Below, in pieces: positions 28,575 to 36,919 of a stretch of DNA of 64,000 nucleotides. Each line of letters begins with the position of its first letter. The first letter of the stretch is position 1. Made by a program: the position numbers and the translations under genes. The notes beneath the pieces are model-generated. The model was not told the origin of the DNA and did no database searches. It was given only the letters and a program-made list of their open reading frames with translations. Origin of the DNA: Pseudomonas tohonis (GTDB lineage Bacteria; Pseudomonadota; Gammaproteobacteria; Pseudomonadales; Pseudomonadaceae); the NCBI RefSeq assembly GCF_012767755.2, contig NZ_AP023189.1, forward strand, positions 1,612,001 through 1,676,000, in the 5' to 3' direction.

Positions 28575-31424
28575 TCAACCCGCCACCAGCACGCGGATCG
28601 CCTCCAGGCGCAGGGCGGCTTTTTCCATCAGCGCCAGGCCGTCGTCACGCTGCTTGCGCAGGGCTTCGATCTCGCTGTCGCGAACGCTCGGGTTGACGGC
28701 CTTGAGGGCGGTCATGCGCGCCAGTTCCTCGTCCAGCTCGGCGCTCAGGCGCTTCACGGCATCGGCCACACGGGCTTCGTGACGCGGGCGGATCTTCGCT
28801 TCGGCGGCGTGGATCTGTGCCGAGAGCACGTCGCGCTGGGCCTGGACGAACTTGTTGGCGCTGCCGCGCGGCACGCTTTCCAGCTGGTCGTTGAGGGTGT
28901 CGAACGCCACCTTGCTGGCCAGGTCGTTGCCGTTGGCGTCGAGCAGGCAGCGCAGCGCCGCCGGCGGCAGGTAGCGGCCCAGCTGCAATGCACGCGGCGC
29001 CACCACTTCGCTGACGTAGAGCAGCTCGAGCAGCACGGTGCCGGGCTTGAGCGCCTTGTTCTTGATCAGCGCCACCGAGGTGTTGCCCATGGAGCCGGAG
29101 AGCACCAGGTCCATGCCGCCCTGCACCATGGGGTGTTCCCAGGTGAGGAACTGCATGTCCTCGCGGGACAGCGCCTGGTTGCGGTCGTAGGTGATGGTCA
29201 CGCCTTCGTCGTCGCCCAGGGGGAAGCCGGCGTCGAGCATCTTCTCGCCCGGCTTGAGCACCAGGGCGTTCTCGGAGTGGTCCTCGCTGTCGATGCCGAA
29301 GGCGTCGAACAGGGCCTCCATATAGATGGGCAGGGCGAACTGGTCGTCCTGCTCGTGGATCGCCTCCACCAGCGCCTGGCCTTCGCCGGCACCGCCGGAG
29401 TTGAGCTCCAGCAGGCGGTCGCGGCCCGCATGCAGCTCGCCTTCCAGGCGCTTGCGCTCGGCTTCGGCCTCGTCCACCAGGGCCTGCCACTCGCCGTCGT
29501 CACCGCCGTCCAGCAGCGGCAGCAGGCGCGGGCCGAACTGGTGCTGCAGGGCGTTGCCGGTGGGGCAGGTGGCGAGGAAGGCGTTGAGTGCCTGGTTGTA
29601 CCACTGGAACAGGCGCTCCTGCGGGCTGGTCTCCAGGTAGGGCACGTGCAGCTGGATGGTGTGCTTCTGGCCGATGCGGTCGAGGCGGCCGATGCGTTGC
29701 TCCAGCAGGTCCGGGTGGGCCGGCAGGTCGAACAGCACCAGGTGATGGGCGAACTGGAAGTTGCGGCCTTCGCTGCCGATCTCGGAACAGATCAGCACCT
29801 GGGCGCCGAATTCCTCGTCGGCGAAGTAGGCGGCGGCGCGGTCACGCTCGAGGATGCTCATGCCTTCGTGGAACACGGTGGCGGGGATGCCGGAACGCAC
29901 GCGCAGGGCGTCTTCCAAGTCCAGGGCGGTCTCGGCGTGGGCACAGATCACCAGCACCTTGAACTTCTTGAGCATCTTCAGGGTGTCGATCAGCCATTCG
30001 ACGCGCGGGTCGAAGCGCCACCAGCGCTCGGCCTCGTCACCGCTTTCCTGCTGCGCCTGGAAGCTGACTTCCGGGTACAGGTCGGGGTGTTCACCCACCG
30101 GCAGCTCCATGTATTCCACGGGGCTCGGCAGCGGGTAGGGGTGCAGGTTGCGCTCGGGGAAGCCCTGCACGGCGGCGCGGGTGTTGCGGAACAGCAGGCG
30201 ACCGGTGCCGTGGCGGTCCAGCAGCTCGCGCACCAGGCGGGCGGCGGCCTCGCTGTCGCAATCGGAGACGGCGGCCAGCAGGGCTTCGCCTTCGGCGCCG
30301 AGGAAGCCGGAGATGGTGGCGTGCGCACCGGGTGACAGGCGGCCCTGGTCCAGCAGCTCCTGCACGGCCTCGGCGATGGGCTTGTAGTTGGCGCTTTCGG
30401 CGCGGAAGGCTTCCAGGTCATGGAAGCGCGCCGGGTCGAGCAGGCGCAGGCGGGCGAAGTGGCTGTCCTGGCCCAGCTGTTCCGGGGTGGCGGTGAGCAG
30501 CAGCACGCCGGGGATGACCTCGGCCAGTTGCTCGACCAGGCGGTATTCGTCGCTGGCCTGCTCCGGGTGCCAGACCAGGTGGTGGGCTTCGTCGACCACC
30601 AGCAGGTCCCAGCCGGCGGCGAAGGCGGCGTCCTGGGCCTTCTCGCTGTCCTTCAGCCATTCCAGGGAGACCAGCGCCAGCTGCGCGTCCTCGAAGGGGT
30701 TGCTGGCGTCGCTCTCGAGGAAGCGCTCGCCGTCGAACAGCGCGACCTGCAGGTTGAAGCGGCGGCGCATTTCCACCAGCCACTGGTGCTGGAGGTTCTC
30801 CGGTACCAGGATCAGCACGCGGTTGGCGCGGCCGGACAGCAGCTGGCGGTGGATCACCAGGCCCGCTTCGATGGTCTTGCCGAGGCCCACTTCGTCGGCC
30901 AGCAGGACGCGCGGGGCGATGCGGTCGGCCACTTCACGGGCGATGTGCAGCTGGTGGGCGATGGGTTGCGCGCGGGCGCCGCCGAGGCCCCAGAGCGGGG
31001 ATTGCAGCAGGCGGCTCTGGTGCTCCAGGGTGTGGTAGCGCAGGCCGAACCAGTTCATCGGGTCGATCTGGCCGGCGAACAGGCGATCGCTGGCGAGGCG
31101 GAACTGGATGAAGTTGGAGAGCTGGGTCTCCGGCAGGGTCCGTTCTTCGTGCTGCGCCGTGAGGCCGTGGTAGATCAGCAGGCCGTCGATGTCGTCGACT
31201 TCCTGGACGGTGAGCTTCCAGCCGTCGAAGTGGGTGATCTCGTCACCCGGGGCGAAGCGGACGCGGGTCAGGGGCGCATTGCGCAGGGCGTACTGGCGGG
31301 TTTCGCCCGTGGCCGGGTAGAGCACTGTGAGCAGGCGTCCATCCGATGCCAGGATGGTCCCGAGCCCCAGTTCCGCTTCGCTGTCACTGATCCAGCGTTG
31401 CCCCGGTTGGTACTGCTGCGCCAT
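28575..31424 (-). CDS. rapA: RNA polymerase-associated ATPase RapA (HepA)
   Basis: A 949-residue Swi2/Snf2 ATPase that binds RNA polymerase and recycles it after transcription. The N-terminal about 110 residues are the Tudor-like pair ([20 protein letters not shown]). Walker [17 protein letters not shown] lies near residue 180 and the DEAH box [14 protein letters not shown] near 280; the helicase C-terminal half has [20 protein letters not shown] and [11 protein letters not shown] (motifs V and VI). The length is nearly the same as E. coli RapA (968). The frame is open upstream to 31895, but ATG 31424, with GGGAGAGAC upstream, matches known N-termini. Confidence 0.96.
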   Translation of the reverse strand: MAQQYQPGQRWISDSEAELGLGTILASDGRLLTVLYPATGETRQYALRNAPLTRVRFAPGDEITHFDGWKLTVQEVDDIDGLLIYHGLTAQHEERTLPETQLSNFIQFRLASDRLFAGQIDPMNWFGLRYHTLEHQSRLLQSPLWGLGGARAQPIAHQLHIAREVADRIAPRVLLADEVGLGKTIEAGLVIHRQLLSGRANRVLILVPENLQHQWLVEMRRRFNLQVALFDGERFLESDASNPFEDAQLALVSLEWLKDSEKAQDAAFAAGWDLLVVDEAHHLVWHPEQASDEYRLVEQLAEVIPGVLLLTATPEQLGQDSHFARLRLLDPARFHDLEAFRAESANYKPIAEAVQELLDQGRLSPGAHATISGFLGAEGEALLAAVSDCDSEAAARLVRELLDRHGTGRLLFRNTRAAVQGFPERNLHPYPLPSPVEYMELPVGEHPDLYPEVSFQAQQESGDEAERWWRFDPRVEWLIDTLKMLKKFKVLVICAHAETALDLEDALRVRSGIPATVFHEGMSILERDRAAAYFADEEFGAQVLICSEIGSEGRNFQFAHHLVLFDLPAHPDLLEQRIGRLDRIGQKHTIQLHVPYLETSPQERLFQWYNQALNAFLATCPTGNALQHQFGPRLLPLLDGGDDGEWQALVDEAEAERKRLEGELHAGRDRLLELNSGGAGEGQALVEAIHEQDDQFALPIYMEALFDAFGIDSEDHSENALVLKPGEKMLDAGFPLGDDEGVTITYDRNQALSREDMQFLTWEHPMVQGGMDLVLSGSMGNTSVALIKNKALKPGTVLLELLYVSEVVAPRALQLGRYLPPAALRCLLDANGNDLASKVAFDTLNDQLESVPRGSANKFVQAQRDVLSAQIHAAEAKIRPRHEARVADAVKRLSAELDEELARMTALKAVNPSVRDSEIEALRKQRDDGLALMEKAALRLEAIRVLVAG

Positions 31425-31580
31425 GCGTCTCTCCCACCATGCAAAAAAGCCGGCAAGTTTAACGGAACGCGGTGCCAAGAGCGACGGGACTTGCGCTCCA
31501 TATGTCTGTTGCAGTGTAGCGAGCGGCGTTAAAGTAGTGATACGCCCTGCCGACAGTCTGATCAGAGGAGGGCCGAAACC

Positions 31581-31877
31581 ATGTTGCCGCCGATACCCCA
31601 TAGCCTGGTTCCCGTGACATCCCAGCAGGACGTGATCAAGCCGCGTCCTGACATCCCGCCTGTCACGCCGGCGAAGGAAGGCTCCGAGGAAAGCGCCATC
31701 GGCCTGGACCGGCGCCACCCGCAGGAGGCCGAGGAGATGCTCCGCGAGGAGCAGCGCCGCCGCCAGCGCCGGGGCTACACGGCCGAGGAGCTGGCCGAGG
31801 GCGATGTGAAACAGGCCGACGAAGAGGTGATCGAGCAGCTCCCGCGCCAGGGGCTGTGGGTGGATGTCGAAGTCTGA
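31581..31877 (+). CDS. Small hydrophilic conserved protein
   Basis: A 98-residue, strongly charged protein of unknown function. The first 45 residues are rich in Pro; residues about 45-70 form a predicted helix [30 protein letters not shown] with alternating acidic and basic side chains. It is probably partly disordered. GAGGAGG at 31565-31571 is a strong ribosome-binding site for ATG 31581. The place between rapA (divergent) and alkB matches PAO1 PA3307, from memory. Confidence 0.7.
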   Translation: MLPPIPHSLVPVTSQQDVIKPRPDIPPVTPAKEGSEESAIGLDRRHPQEAEEMLREEQRRRQRRGYTAEELAEGDVKQADEEVIEQLPRQGLWVDVEV

Positions 31878-31918
31878 GGCGCGCATGATTCCCACCCAGC
31901 CCCTTTCCGGTTGACCCC

Positions 31919-32515
31919 GTGGACCTGTTCGACGACATCCCCCTCGACCTGCCCGACGCCCAGCTGCGTTTCGAACCCCATTGGCTATCCGTCGAAGAAG
32001 CCGACGACTGGTTCGCCCGCCTGGTCGCCGAAACCCCCTGGGAACAACCCAGTGTCCATCTGCACGGCCGTGACTACCCGGTGCCCAGGCTGCTGGCCTG
32101 GTACGGCGATGCCGAGGCCAGCTACCGCTACTCCGGCCTGGTGCACCGCCCGCTGCCCTGGACGCCGCTGCTGGCCGAGATTCGTGCCCGTGTGCAGGAA
32201 GCGGTCGGCCAGCCGCTCAACGGCGCGCTGCTCAACTATTACCGCGACGGCCAGGATTCCATGGGCTGGCACAGCGACGACGAGGCAGAGCTCGGGCGCG
32301 ATCCGCTCATCGCTTCGTTGAACCTCGGCGGAACCCGGCGTTTCGATCTGCGTCGCAAGGGGAGTGGGCGCATCGGGCATTCGTTGCAGCTCGGGCACGG
32401 GGCGCTGCTGGTCATGAGCGGTCCGACACAGCATCATTGGCAACACCAGGTGGCGAAGACGCGCACGCCCTGCGATCCTCGCCTGAATCTCACCTTCCGC
32501 TGGATCCGTTCATGA
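31919..32515 (+). CDS. alkB: AlkB-family alpha-ketoglutarate-dependent DNA/RNA demethylase
   Basis: A 198-residue Fe(II)/2-oxoglutarate dioxygenase of the 2OG-FeII_Oxy_2 group, close to eukaryotic ALKBH2/3-type. The facial triad is in MGWHSDDE (H-x-D) and HHWQHQV (distal His), with 2-oxoglutarate arginines in the final [10 protein letters not shown]-terminal [12 protein letters not shown] is the nucleotide-recognition lid. It removes methyl groups such as 1-methyladenine and 3-methylcytosine by oxidation. It begins with GTG 31919; no ATG lies closer. The next small gene overlaps by 4 bp. Confidence 0.92.
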   Translation: MDLFDDIPLDLPDAQLRFEPHWLSVEEADDWFARLVAETPWEQPSVHLHGRDYPVPRLLAWYGDAEASYRYSGLVHRPLPWTPLLAEIRARVQEAVGQPLNGALLNYYRDGQDSMGWHSDDEAELGRDPLIASLNLGGTRRFDLRRKGSGRIGHSLQLGHGALLVMSGPTQHHWQHQVAKTRTPCDPRLNLTFRWIRS

Positions 32516-32667
32516 GCAATGACGAGAAACTGGTCGACTTCGGCGCCGAGCGTGACAAACGCATCCATGATCTGCACGAGAAACGCCTCAACGACGTGCG
32601 CAACGCCTTCGAGCAGGCCATGCCCCTGGGCAAATCGAAAAAGCCCCGCAAGCCGAAAAAGCGCTGA
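32512..32667 (+). CDS. Small basic protein downstream of alkB
   Basis: A 51-residue protein starting at ATG 32512, overlapping the alkB stop (ATGA). Acidic/neutral N-terminal half (DEKLVDFGAERDKRIHDLHEK, helical) and a very basic tail with four lysine/arginine-proline repeats (KSKKPRKPKKR), suggesting nucleic-acid or ribosome contact. Function unknown. The coupling with alkB and codon use support it as a real gene. Confidence 0.65.
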   Translation: MSNDEKLVDFGAERDKRIHDLHEKRLNDVRNAFEQAMPLGKSKKPRKPKKR

Positions 32668-32693
32668 ATCCCTCCGCTGCACCCCCACTTAAA

Positions 32694-32707
32694 TTGACCT
32701 GGATCAG
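32694..32707. promoter_or_regulatory. Second, weaker ANR/FNR-like box
   Basis: TTGACCTGGATCAG, one end off the TTGAT-N4-ATCAA consensus, 36 bp upstream of the perfect box. It may strengthen ANR (or Dnr) binding at the phrS promoter. Confidence 0.5.
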
Positions 32708-32743
32708 TTCCCCGACGGCCTCGCCGGCGGGGCCCTGCGCCCA

Positions 32744-32757
32744 TTGATCCAGATCAA
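32744..32757 (+). promoter_or_regulatory. ANR box of the phrS promoter
   Basis: TTGATCCAGATCAA is an exact match to the ANR/FNR consensus TTGAT-N4-ATCAA. Its centre (32750.5) is 41.5 bp before position 32792, and a -10-like TACCTT lies at 32780-32785, the classic layout of an oxygen-limited, ANR-activated promoter. Confidence 0.88.
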
Positions 32758-32827
32758 TTTCCCCTGCCAGGCGCGGGTCTACCTTTGACCCATCGAAACA
32801 AACAACGCCAACGCAGGAGGCAGCCAA

Positions 32828-32944
32828 ATGTTCATCGATGTAGTGGTTCTCGCCGGTATCGGGACCGTAGGTCTGATGGTCGCCTTCTTCGCAGGCGTCG
32901 GATATTTCATCTGGAAGGACTCGCACAAGCGCGACAAGGCTTGA
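32828..32944 (+). CDS. ccoM: CcoM-like small subunit of cbb3 oxidase encoded within phrS
   Basis: A 38-residue single-helix membrane peptide. It begins MFIDVVVLAGIGTVGLM, has one transmembrane helix up to about residue 29 with FIWKD at the membrane edge, and a basic tail. AGGAGG at 32815-32820 sits 7 bp before ATG, so it is very well set up for translation. As I remember, the P. stutzeri cbb3-oxidase subunit CcoM is of the same length and begins MFVD-VVLAG with a closing YFIWKD. An oxygen-limited promoter fits a cbb3 subunit. That PhrS's frame and CcoM are the same gene is my inference from these features. Confidence 0.75.
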   Translation: MFIDVVVLAGIGTVGLMVAFFAGVGYFIWKDSHKRDKA

Positions 32945-32977
32945 GTCCACCAGGTTCACAGGCACGCAAGGCACCTC

Positions 32978-33002
32978 GGGCGACTTCGGTCGCCCTTTTT
33001 TT
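32978..33002 (+). terminator. phrS: Rho-independent terminator of phrS
   Basis: GGGCGAC (32978-32984), TTCG loop, GTCGCCC (32989-32995), then seven T (32996-33002). An ideal intrinsic terminator. Confidence 0.93.
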
Positions 33003-33124
33003 CGTCCGCGATTCTTGCCCCGCCGAGCTCCACACCTTCACGTAGGGCGGGTGAAACCCGGGAACGCCCAGGCTCCGGGATGTGGAGTCTCACCCGACCC
33101 ACGGCACTTCATGGTCCATCGCCA

Positions 33125-34210
33125 TCAGTCCAGCCGCTTGTGCACCCGCGATACGGCGACGCCGAGCATCACCGCCGTGAACACCAGCAGCGCGACCATC
33201 TCCAGCCACAGCTCTGCCAGCGTGGCGCTGCGCAGCATGATGCCGCGCGCCAGGCGCAGGAAGTGGGTGAGCGGCAGCACCTCGGCTATCCACTGGGCGA
33301 TGCGCGGCATGCCGGCGAAGGGGAACATGAACCCCGACAGCAGGATCTGCGGCAGGAAGGTGAAGAAGGCCATCTGCATCGCCTGGAACTGGCTCTGCGC
33401 CAGGGTGGAGATGAACACGCCCAGGGTCAGGCTGGCGAAGATGAACAGCAGCGCCGCCGCGTAGAGCTCCAGCAGCGAGCCGCGCACCGGCACCTCGAAC
33501 AGCAGCAGGCCGACGATGAGGATCACCGTCACCTGCACCAGGCCGATGCCGACGAAGGGCAGCACCTTGCCGATGGTCAGCTCCCAGGGCGAGACGGGCG
33601 TGGTGATCAGCATCTCCATGTTGCCGCGCTCGCGCTCGCGCACCAGGGCGATGGCGGTGAACAGCACCATGGTCATGGTCAGGATCACCCCGATCAGCCC
33701 CGGCACCGTGTTCAGCGGTGCCAGTCGCTCGGGGTTGTAGAAGTTCACCACCGCCATCGCCTGGCGGTTGTTCCAGCCCTCCAGCGGGAAGCCCGCCAAC
33801 TGGCGGGCCGAGGCCTGCACCACCTGGTCGGAGCCGTCCACCACCAGTTGCAGCGGCGGGCGCGCTGGGTCCTGGCGTTGCACCCGGGCCTCGAAATCGC
33901 GGGGGATCACCAGCGCCGCGCTGATGCGCCCGGCGCGCAGCAGCCGGTCGATCTCCTGGGGGCTGCCCAGGTGGTAGCGGAAGTTCACCACCTGGCTGGA
34001 GCCGATCTCCGCCACCGCCTCGCGGGAGCGCGCCGTGTCCGCCTGGTCCAGCACCGCGGCGTCGAGGCCGCGCACATCCATGTTGATGGCGTAGCCGAAC
34101 AGCACCAGCTGCATGATGGGAATGCCGACGATCATGGCGAAGGTCAGGCGGTCGCGGCGCAACTGGCGCAGCTCCTTGAGGACGATGGCGCCCAGGCGGT
34201 GCAGGTTCAT
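33125..34210 (-). CDS. ABC-2 type transporter permease (YbhR/YbhS-like)
   Basis: A 361-residue permease: an N-terminal helix (IVLKELRQLRRDRLTFAMIV), a large periplasmic domain (about residues 45-175) and five or so helices in the C-terminal half, including the ABC-2 loop ALVRERERGNMEMLITTPVS. It matches the permeases of the E. coli YbhFSR drug/tellurite-type exporter. Only one permease is encoded here, so it probably works as a homodimer. Overlaps the ATPase gene by 4 bp (ATGA). Last gene of the TetR-controlled operon. Confidence 0.92.
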   Translation of the reverse strand: MNLHRLGAIVLKELRQLRRDRLTFAMIVGIPIMQLVLFGYAINMDVRGLDAAVLDQADTARSREAVAEIGSSQVVNFRYHLGSPQEIDRLLRAGRISAALVIPRDFEARVQRQDPARPPLQLVVDGSDQVVQASARQLAGFPLEGWNNRQAMAVVNFYNPERLAPLNTVPGLIGVILTMTMVLFTAIALVRERERGNMEMLITTPVSPWELTIGKVLPFVGIGLVQVTVILIVGLLLFEVPVRGSLLELYAAALLFIFASLTLGVFISTLAQSQFQAMQMAFFTFLPQILLSGFMFPFAGMPRIAQWIAEVLPLTHFLRLARGIMLRSATLAELWLEMVALLVFTAVMLGVAVSRVHKRLD

Positions 34211-35154
34211 CGGGCAGCCTCCGCCTTCTGCAACGGCTGGTGGGTGACGGTGACGAAGACGTCCTCCAGGTTCGGCTCGGTCTCCTTCACCTCGGCCTGC
34301 ACACCCTGCCCGGCCAGGCGTCGGGCGATGCGCTCGCGGGCGTTGGCCTCGGCGCTGAGCACCCGCAGCGAGGCGCCGATCTGCGCCATGGCGATCACCT
34401 CGTCGGCCCCCTGCAGCGCCCGTTGCGCCTGGCGCGGCTGGGCGCATTCGATCAGCAGCGGGTGGCCGGGCAGGGCGCCCATCAGCTCGGCCGGGCTGCC
34501 GTCGGCCACCAGCCGGCCGGCGTCGAGGATGCCCAGGCGCGTGCAGCGCTCGGCCTCGTCCATGTAGTGGGTGGAGACCAGCAGGGTGGTGCCGGCCTCG
34601 GCCAGCTCGAACAGCGAGTTCCAGAATTCCCGGCGCGACTGCGGGTCCACCGCGCTGGTGGGTTCGTCGAGCAGCAGCAGGTCGGGCTTGTGCAGGACCG
34701 CCCCGGCCAGGGCCAGGCGCTGCTTCTGCCCGCCGCTGAGGGTGCCGGCGAGCTGCTTGCGGCGGTCCGCCAGCCAGTAGCGTTCCAGCAACTCCTCGAT
34801 GCGGCGGCGGCTCTCGGGGCGCGAGAGCCCCTGCACGGCGGCGAGGAATTCCAGGTTCTCGCCGATGGTCAGGTCCTCGTAGAGGGAGAACTTCTGCGTC
34901 ATGTAGCCGATGCGTCGCTTCAGCGCCTCGGCGTCGCGGGGGATCTGGCAGCCGAGCACCTCGATCTCCCCCTCGCTGGGCAGCAGCAGGCCGCAGAGCA
35001 TGCGGATGGTGGTGGACTTGCCGCAGCCGTTGGGGCCGAGGAAGCCGAACACCTCGGCGCGGTTCACCTCGAGGTTCAGCCCGTCCACCGCCGCCAGCTG
35101 GCCGAAGCGCTTGGTGAGGCCGCGCGCGCGGATCACCGCTTCGCCGTCATTCAT
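34207..35154 (-). CDS. ABC exporter ATP-binding protein (YbhF-like)
   Basis: A 315-residue ABC ATPase with Walker A GPNGCGKSTT, signature LSGGQKQRLALAGA, Walker B LLLLDEPTSAVDP and switch H in LLVSTHYMDEAERC. The C-terminal 80 residues form the extra domain common in drug-exporter ATPases (with ETEPNLEDVFVTVT). It drives the permease encoded next to it. I chose ATG 35154 over the upstream ATG at 35172; both are possible, and both overlap the adaptor gene's end. Confidence 0.93.
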   Translation of the reverse strand: MNDGEAVIRARGLTKRFGQLAAVDGLNLEVNRAEVFGFLGPNGCGKSTTIRMLCGLLLPSEGEIEVLGCQIPRDAEALKRRIGYMTQKFSLYEDLTIGENLEFLAAVQGLSRPESRRRIEELLERYWLADRRKQLAGTLSGGQKQRLALAGAVLHKPDLLLLDEPTSAVDPQSRREFWNSLFELAEAGTTLLVSTHYMDEAERCTRLGILDAGRLVADGSPAELMGALPGHPLLIECAQPRQAQRALQGADEVIAMAQIGASLRVLSAEANARERIARRLAGQGVQAEVKETEPNLEDVFVTVTHQPLQKAEAAR

Positions 35155-36109
35155 CGCCCGGGCGTTCCGCATGCAGCGGCAGGCCGGCCGGCAGGCGCGC
35201 GGCGGCCTCGCCCTCCAGCACCAGTTCGGCGCGGTACACCAGGCGGCTGGCGTCGCTGCCGGTCAGGGCGTAGTAGGGGGTGAAGCTGGCCTCGCTGGCA
35301 ATGCTGCGCACCCGCCCGGTGAAGAGGCCCTCGACCCCTTCGACGCCCACCTGCAGGCGGTCGCCGATGGCGATGCGCGAACGCACTGGGGCCGGGATGA
35401 ACAGCCGCGCATAAGGCGTCTCGCCCACCAGCAGGCTGACCACTTCGGCGTTGGCCGGCGGCTGGTCGCCGGGGCGGAAGGGCAGGGCGTCGACCCGGCC
35501 GGCGCGGGGCGCGCGCACGCTCAGGTGCTCGCGGTCCACCTGCAGCCGGGCCAGCGCGGCGCGGGCGGCCTGCAGCTCGGCGGCGGCCTGGGCCAGTTGT
35601 TCCGGGCGGGTGCCATTGGTGAGTTCGCGCAACTGGGCATCGGCGTTCTTCACCGCGGCGTCGGCCTGGTCACGGCTGGCACGGGCGCGATCGCGCTCGG
35701 CGATGGCCACCTGGCCCCGCGCATAGAGAGCGGCGATGCGCTGGTAGTTGCGCCCGGCCTCGGTGGCATCGGCGCGGTTGCGCACCAGGGTGGCGCGGGC
35801 GGCGTCGATGCTTTCCCGGCGTGCGCCGTTGCTCAGCTCCTCCAGGCGCGCCTCGGCCTGGGCCACCTGGCCGCGCGCCTGGTCGAGGCGCGCGTCGAGG
35901 CGGCGCGGGTCCAGCTCCACGAGCACCTGCCCGGCCTGCACCGCGTCGCCTTCGGCCACCTTCCAGTCGAGGATGGTTTCCGAGGCTTCGGCGGGCACGC
36001 CGATGCGGTCCCATTCCAGGGTGCCCAGCAGGGGCTCGCTGTCGCGGCGGTCGCAACCGCCCAGCAGGGCCAGGCAGAGGAGGCCGGGAATGAAGGTGCG
36101 GGCGGTCAT
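35147..36109 (-). CDS. HlyD-family membrane-fusion lipoprotein (YbhG-like)
   Basis: A 320-residue periplasmic adaptor protein. The N-terminus is a lipoprotein signal with lipobox L-G-G-C (Cys19) rather than a transmembrane anchor. A lipoyl-like half (VAEGDAVQAGQVLVELDPR) is followed by a long alpha-hairpin coiled coil (about residues 70-175, rich in Ala, Arg, Glu, with two internal copies of the motif NGARRE/NGTRPE) and a beta-barrel domain with FTPYYALTGSDASRLVYRAE. This is the YbhG/YhiI type of tip-less adaptor. It links the ABC exporter in the inner membrane to an outer-membrane channel. Confidence 0.92.
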   Translation of the reverse strand: MTARTFIPGLLCLALLGGCDRRDSEPLLGTLEWDRIGVPAEASETILDWKVAEGDAVQAGQVLVELDPRRLDARLDQARGQVAQAEARLEELSNGARRESIDAARATLVRNRADATEAGRNYQRIAALYARGQVAIAERDRARASRDQADAAVKNADAQLRELTNGTRPEQLAQAAAELQAARAALARLQVDREHLSVRAPRAGRVDALPFRPGDQPPANAEVVSLLVGETPYARLFIPAPVRSRIAIGDRLQVGVEGVEGLFTGRVRSIASEASFTPYYALTGSDASRLVYRAELVLEGEAAARLPAGLPLHAERPGDE

Positions 36110-36741
36110 GGCGATACCTCCAGGCCGCGTTCGAGCAGGGCCAGGGTGTGGTTGACGAGGGCGTCGTTGCCGATCTCCGGGTTGGCGAAGATGCCGCGCC
36201 AGAGCGGCGCTGCGGCGTGGGGCAGCATGGTCAGGCCGATCAGCGAGACCACCAGCAGGCGCGGGTCGAGATCCGGGTTGAGGGCGCCACGGGCCTGGGC
36301 CGCAGCGAAGCGCTGGGCCAGCAGCATCGGAATCAGCGGGGCGATGCGCTGGGGCAGCAGTTCACGCAGCACGCCGCCCTCGCAGAGGATCTCGCGCACC
36401 CACAGCGGCGGTATCCAGGGCTGTTCGGCCACCGTTTCGCTGATGCCGCGCACGAACAGGCGCACCAGTTCCAGGGGCTCGTCGCCGGCCTTCTGCAGGC
36501 GCGCGGCCAGGTTGCGGACCAACGGCAGGAAGCGCTCTTCCACCACCGCATCCACCAGGCGCTGCTTGTTGCCGAAGTAGTAATTGACCATCGCCGGCGT
36601 CACCCCGGTGCTCTGGGCGATGCCGCGCAGGCTGCTGGCCTTGATGCCCTGCTGGGCGAAGGCTTCGCAGGCGGTGTCGAGCAGGCGTTCGCGTTGCTGG
36701 GCTTCGCCGGCAGGGCGGCCGGGTGCGCGGGGCGTGGTCAT
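36106..36741 (-). CDS. TetR-family repressor (CecR-like) of the ABC exporter operon
   Basis: A 211-residue TetR protein. The N-terminal HTH is QRERLLDTACEAFAQQGIKASSLRGIAQSTG, VTPAMVNYYFGNKQRLVDAV; residues about 70-205 form the ligand domain, with the CecR-like DUF1956 block LLPQRIAPLIPMLLAQRF. E. coli CecR (YbiH) controls ybhFSR and senses antibiotics such as cefoperazone and chloramphenicol. The same gene order (TetR, adaptor, ATPase, permease) with overlapping stops and starts strongly implies the same wiring. It probably also influences the divergent efflux operon, since an operator-like repeat lies between them. Confidence 0.9.
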   Translation of the reverse strand: MTTPRAPGRPAGEAQQRERLLDTACEAFAQQGIKASSLRGIAQSTGVTPAMVNYYFGNKQRLVDAVVEERFLPLVRNLAARLQKAGDEPLELVRLFVRGISETVAEQPWIPPLWVREILCEGGVLRELLPQRIAPLIPMLLAQRFAAAQARGALNPDLDPRLLVVSLIGLTMLPHAAAPLWRGIFANPEIGNDALVNHTLALLERGLEVSP

Positions 36742-36773
36742 GCGGCAGGTCCTGGAGGGGGGATGGAAATTAT

Positions 36774-36789
36774 TTAAATACGCATTTAA
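36774..36789. promoter_or_regulatory. AT-rich inverted repeat between TetR and FUSC genes
   Basis: TTAAAT-ACGC-ATTTAA: perfect 6-bp arms with a 4-bp spacer in an unusually AT-rich patch, 33 bp upstream of the TetR start. It is the most likely operator of this repressor. It could act on both divergent operons (FUSC start at 36920). Confidence 0.55.
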
Positions 36790-36919
36790 TTAATTTTCAA
36801 ACGGCGCTTCGATAATCCGCTGGACGGCATTTAGATAGCTTGCTAATAATTGTTTCCGTTGAACTCATGGCCGGCCGAAGCGGCCTATCCTTCTGGCAAT
36901 TCCCCTCAAGGTCCTGTGC

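Larger units (their letters stand above)
32791..33002 (+). ncRNA. phrS: PhrS small regulatory RNA (dual-function, about 212 nt)
   Basis: PhrS of P. aeruginosa is an ANR-dependent, Hfq-bound RNA of about 213 nt that contains a 37-codon reading frame, lies next to the alkB homologue, and activates pqsR (mvfR) translation by base pairing; it was also reported to relieve leader termination in CRISPR transcripts. Here everything agrees: a perfect ANR box at -41.5, a 38-codon frame at 32828-32944, and a strong terminator, giving about 212 nt from 32791 to 33002. The likely pairing region lies between the stop codon and the terminator (32945-32977). The 5' end is estimated from promoter spacing. Confidence 0.85.
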
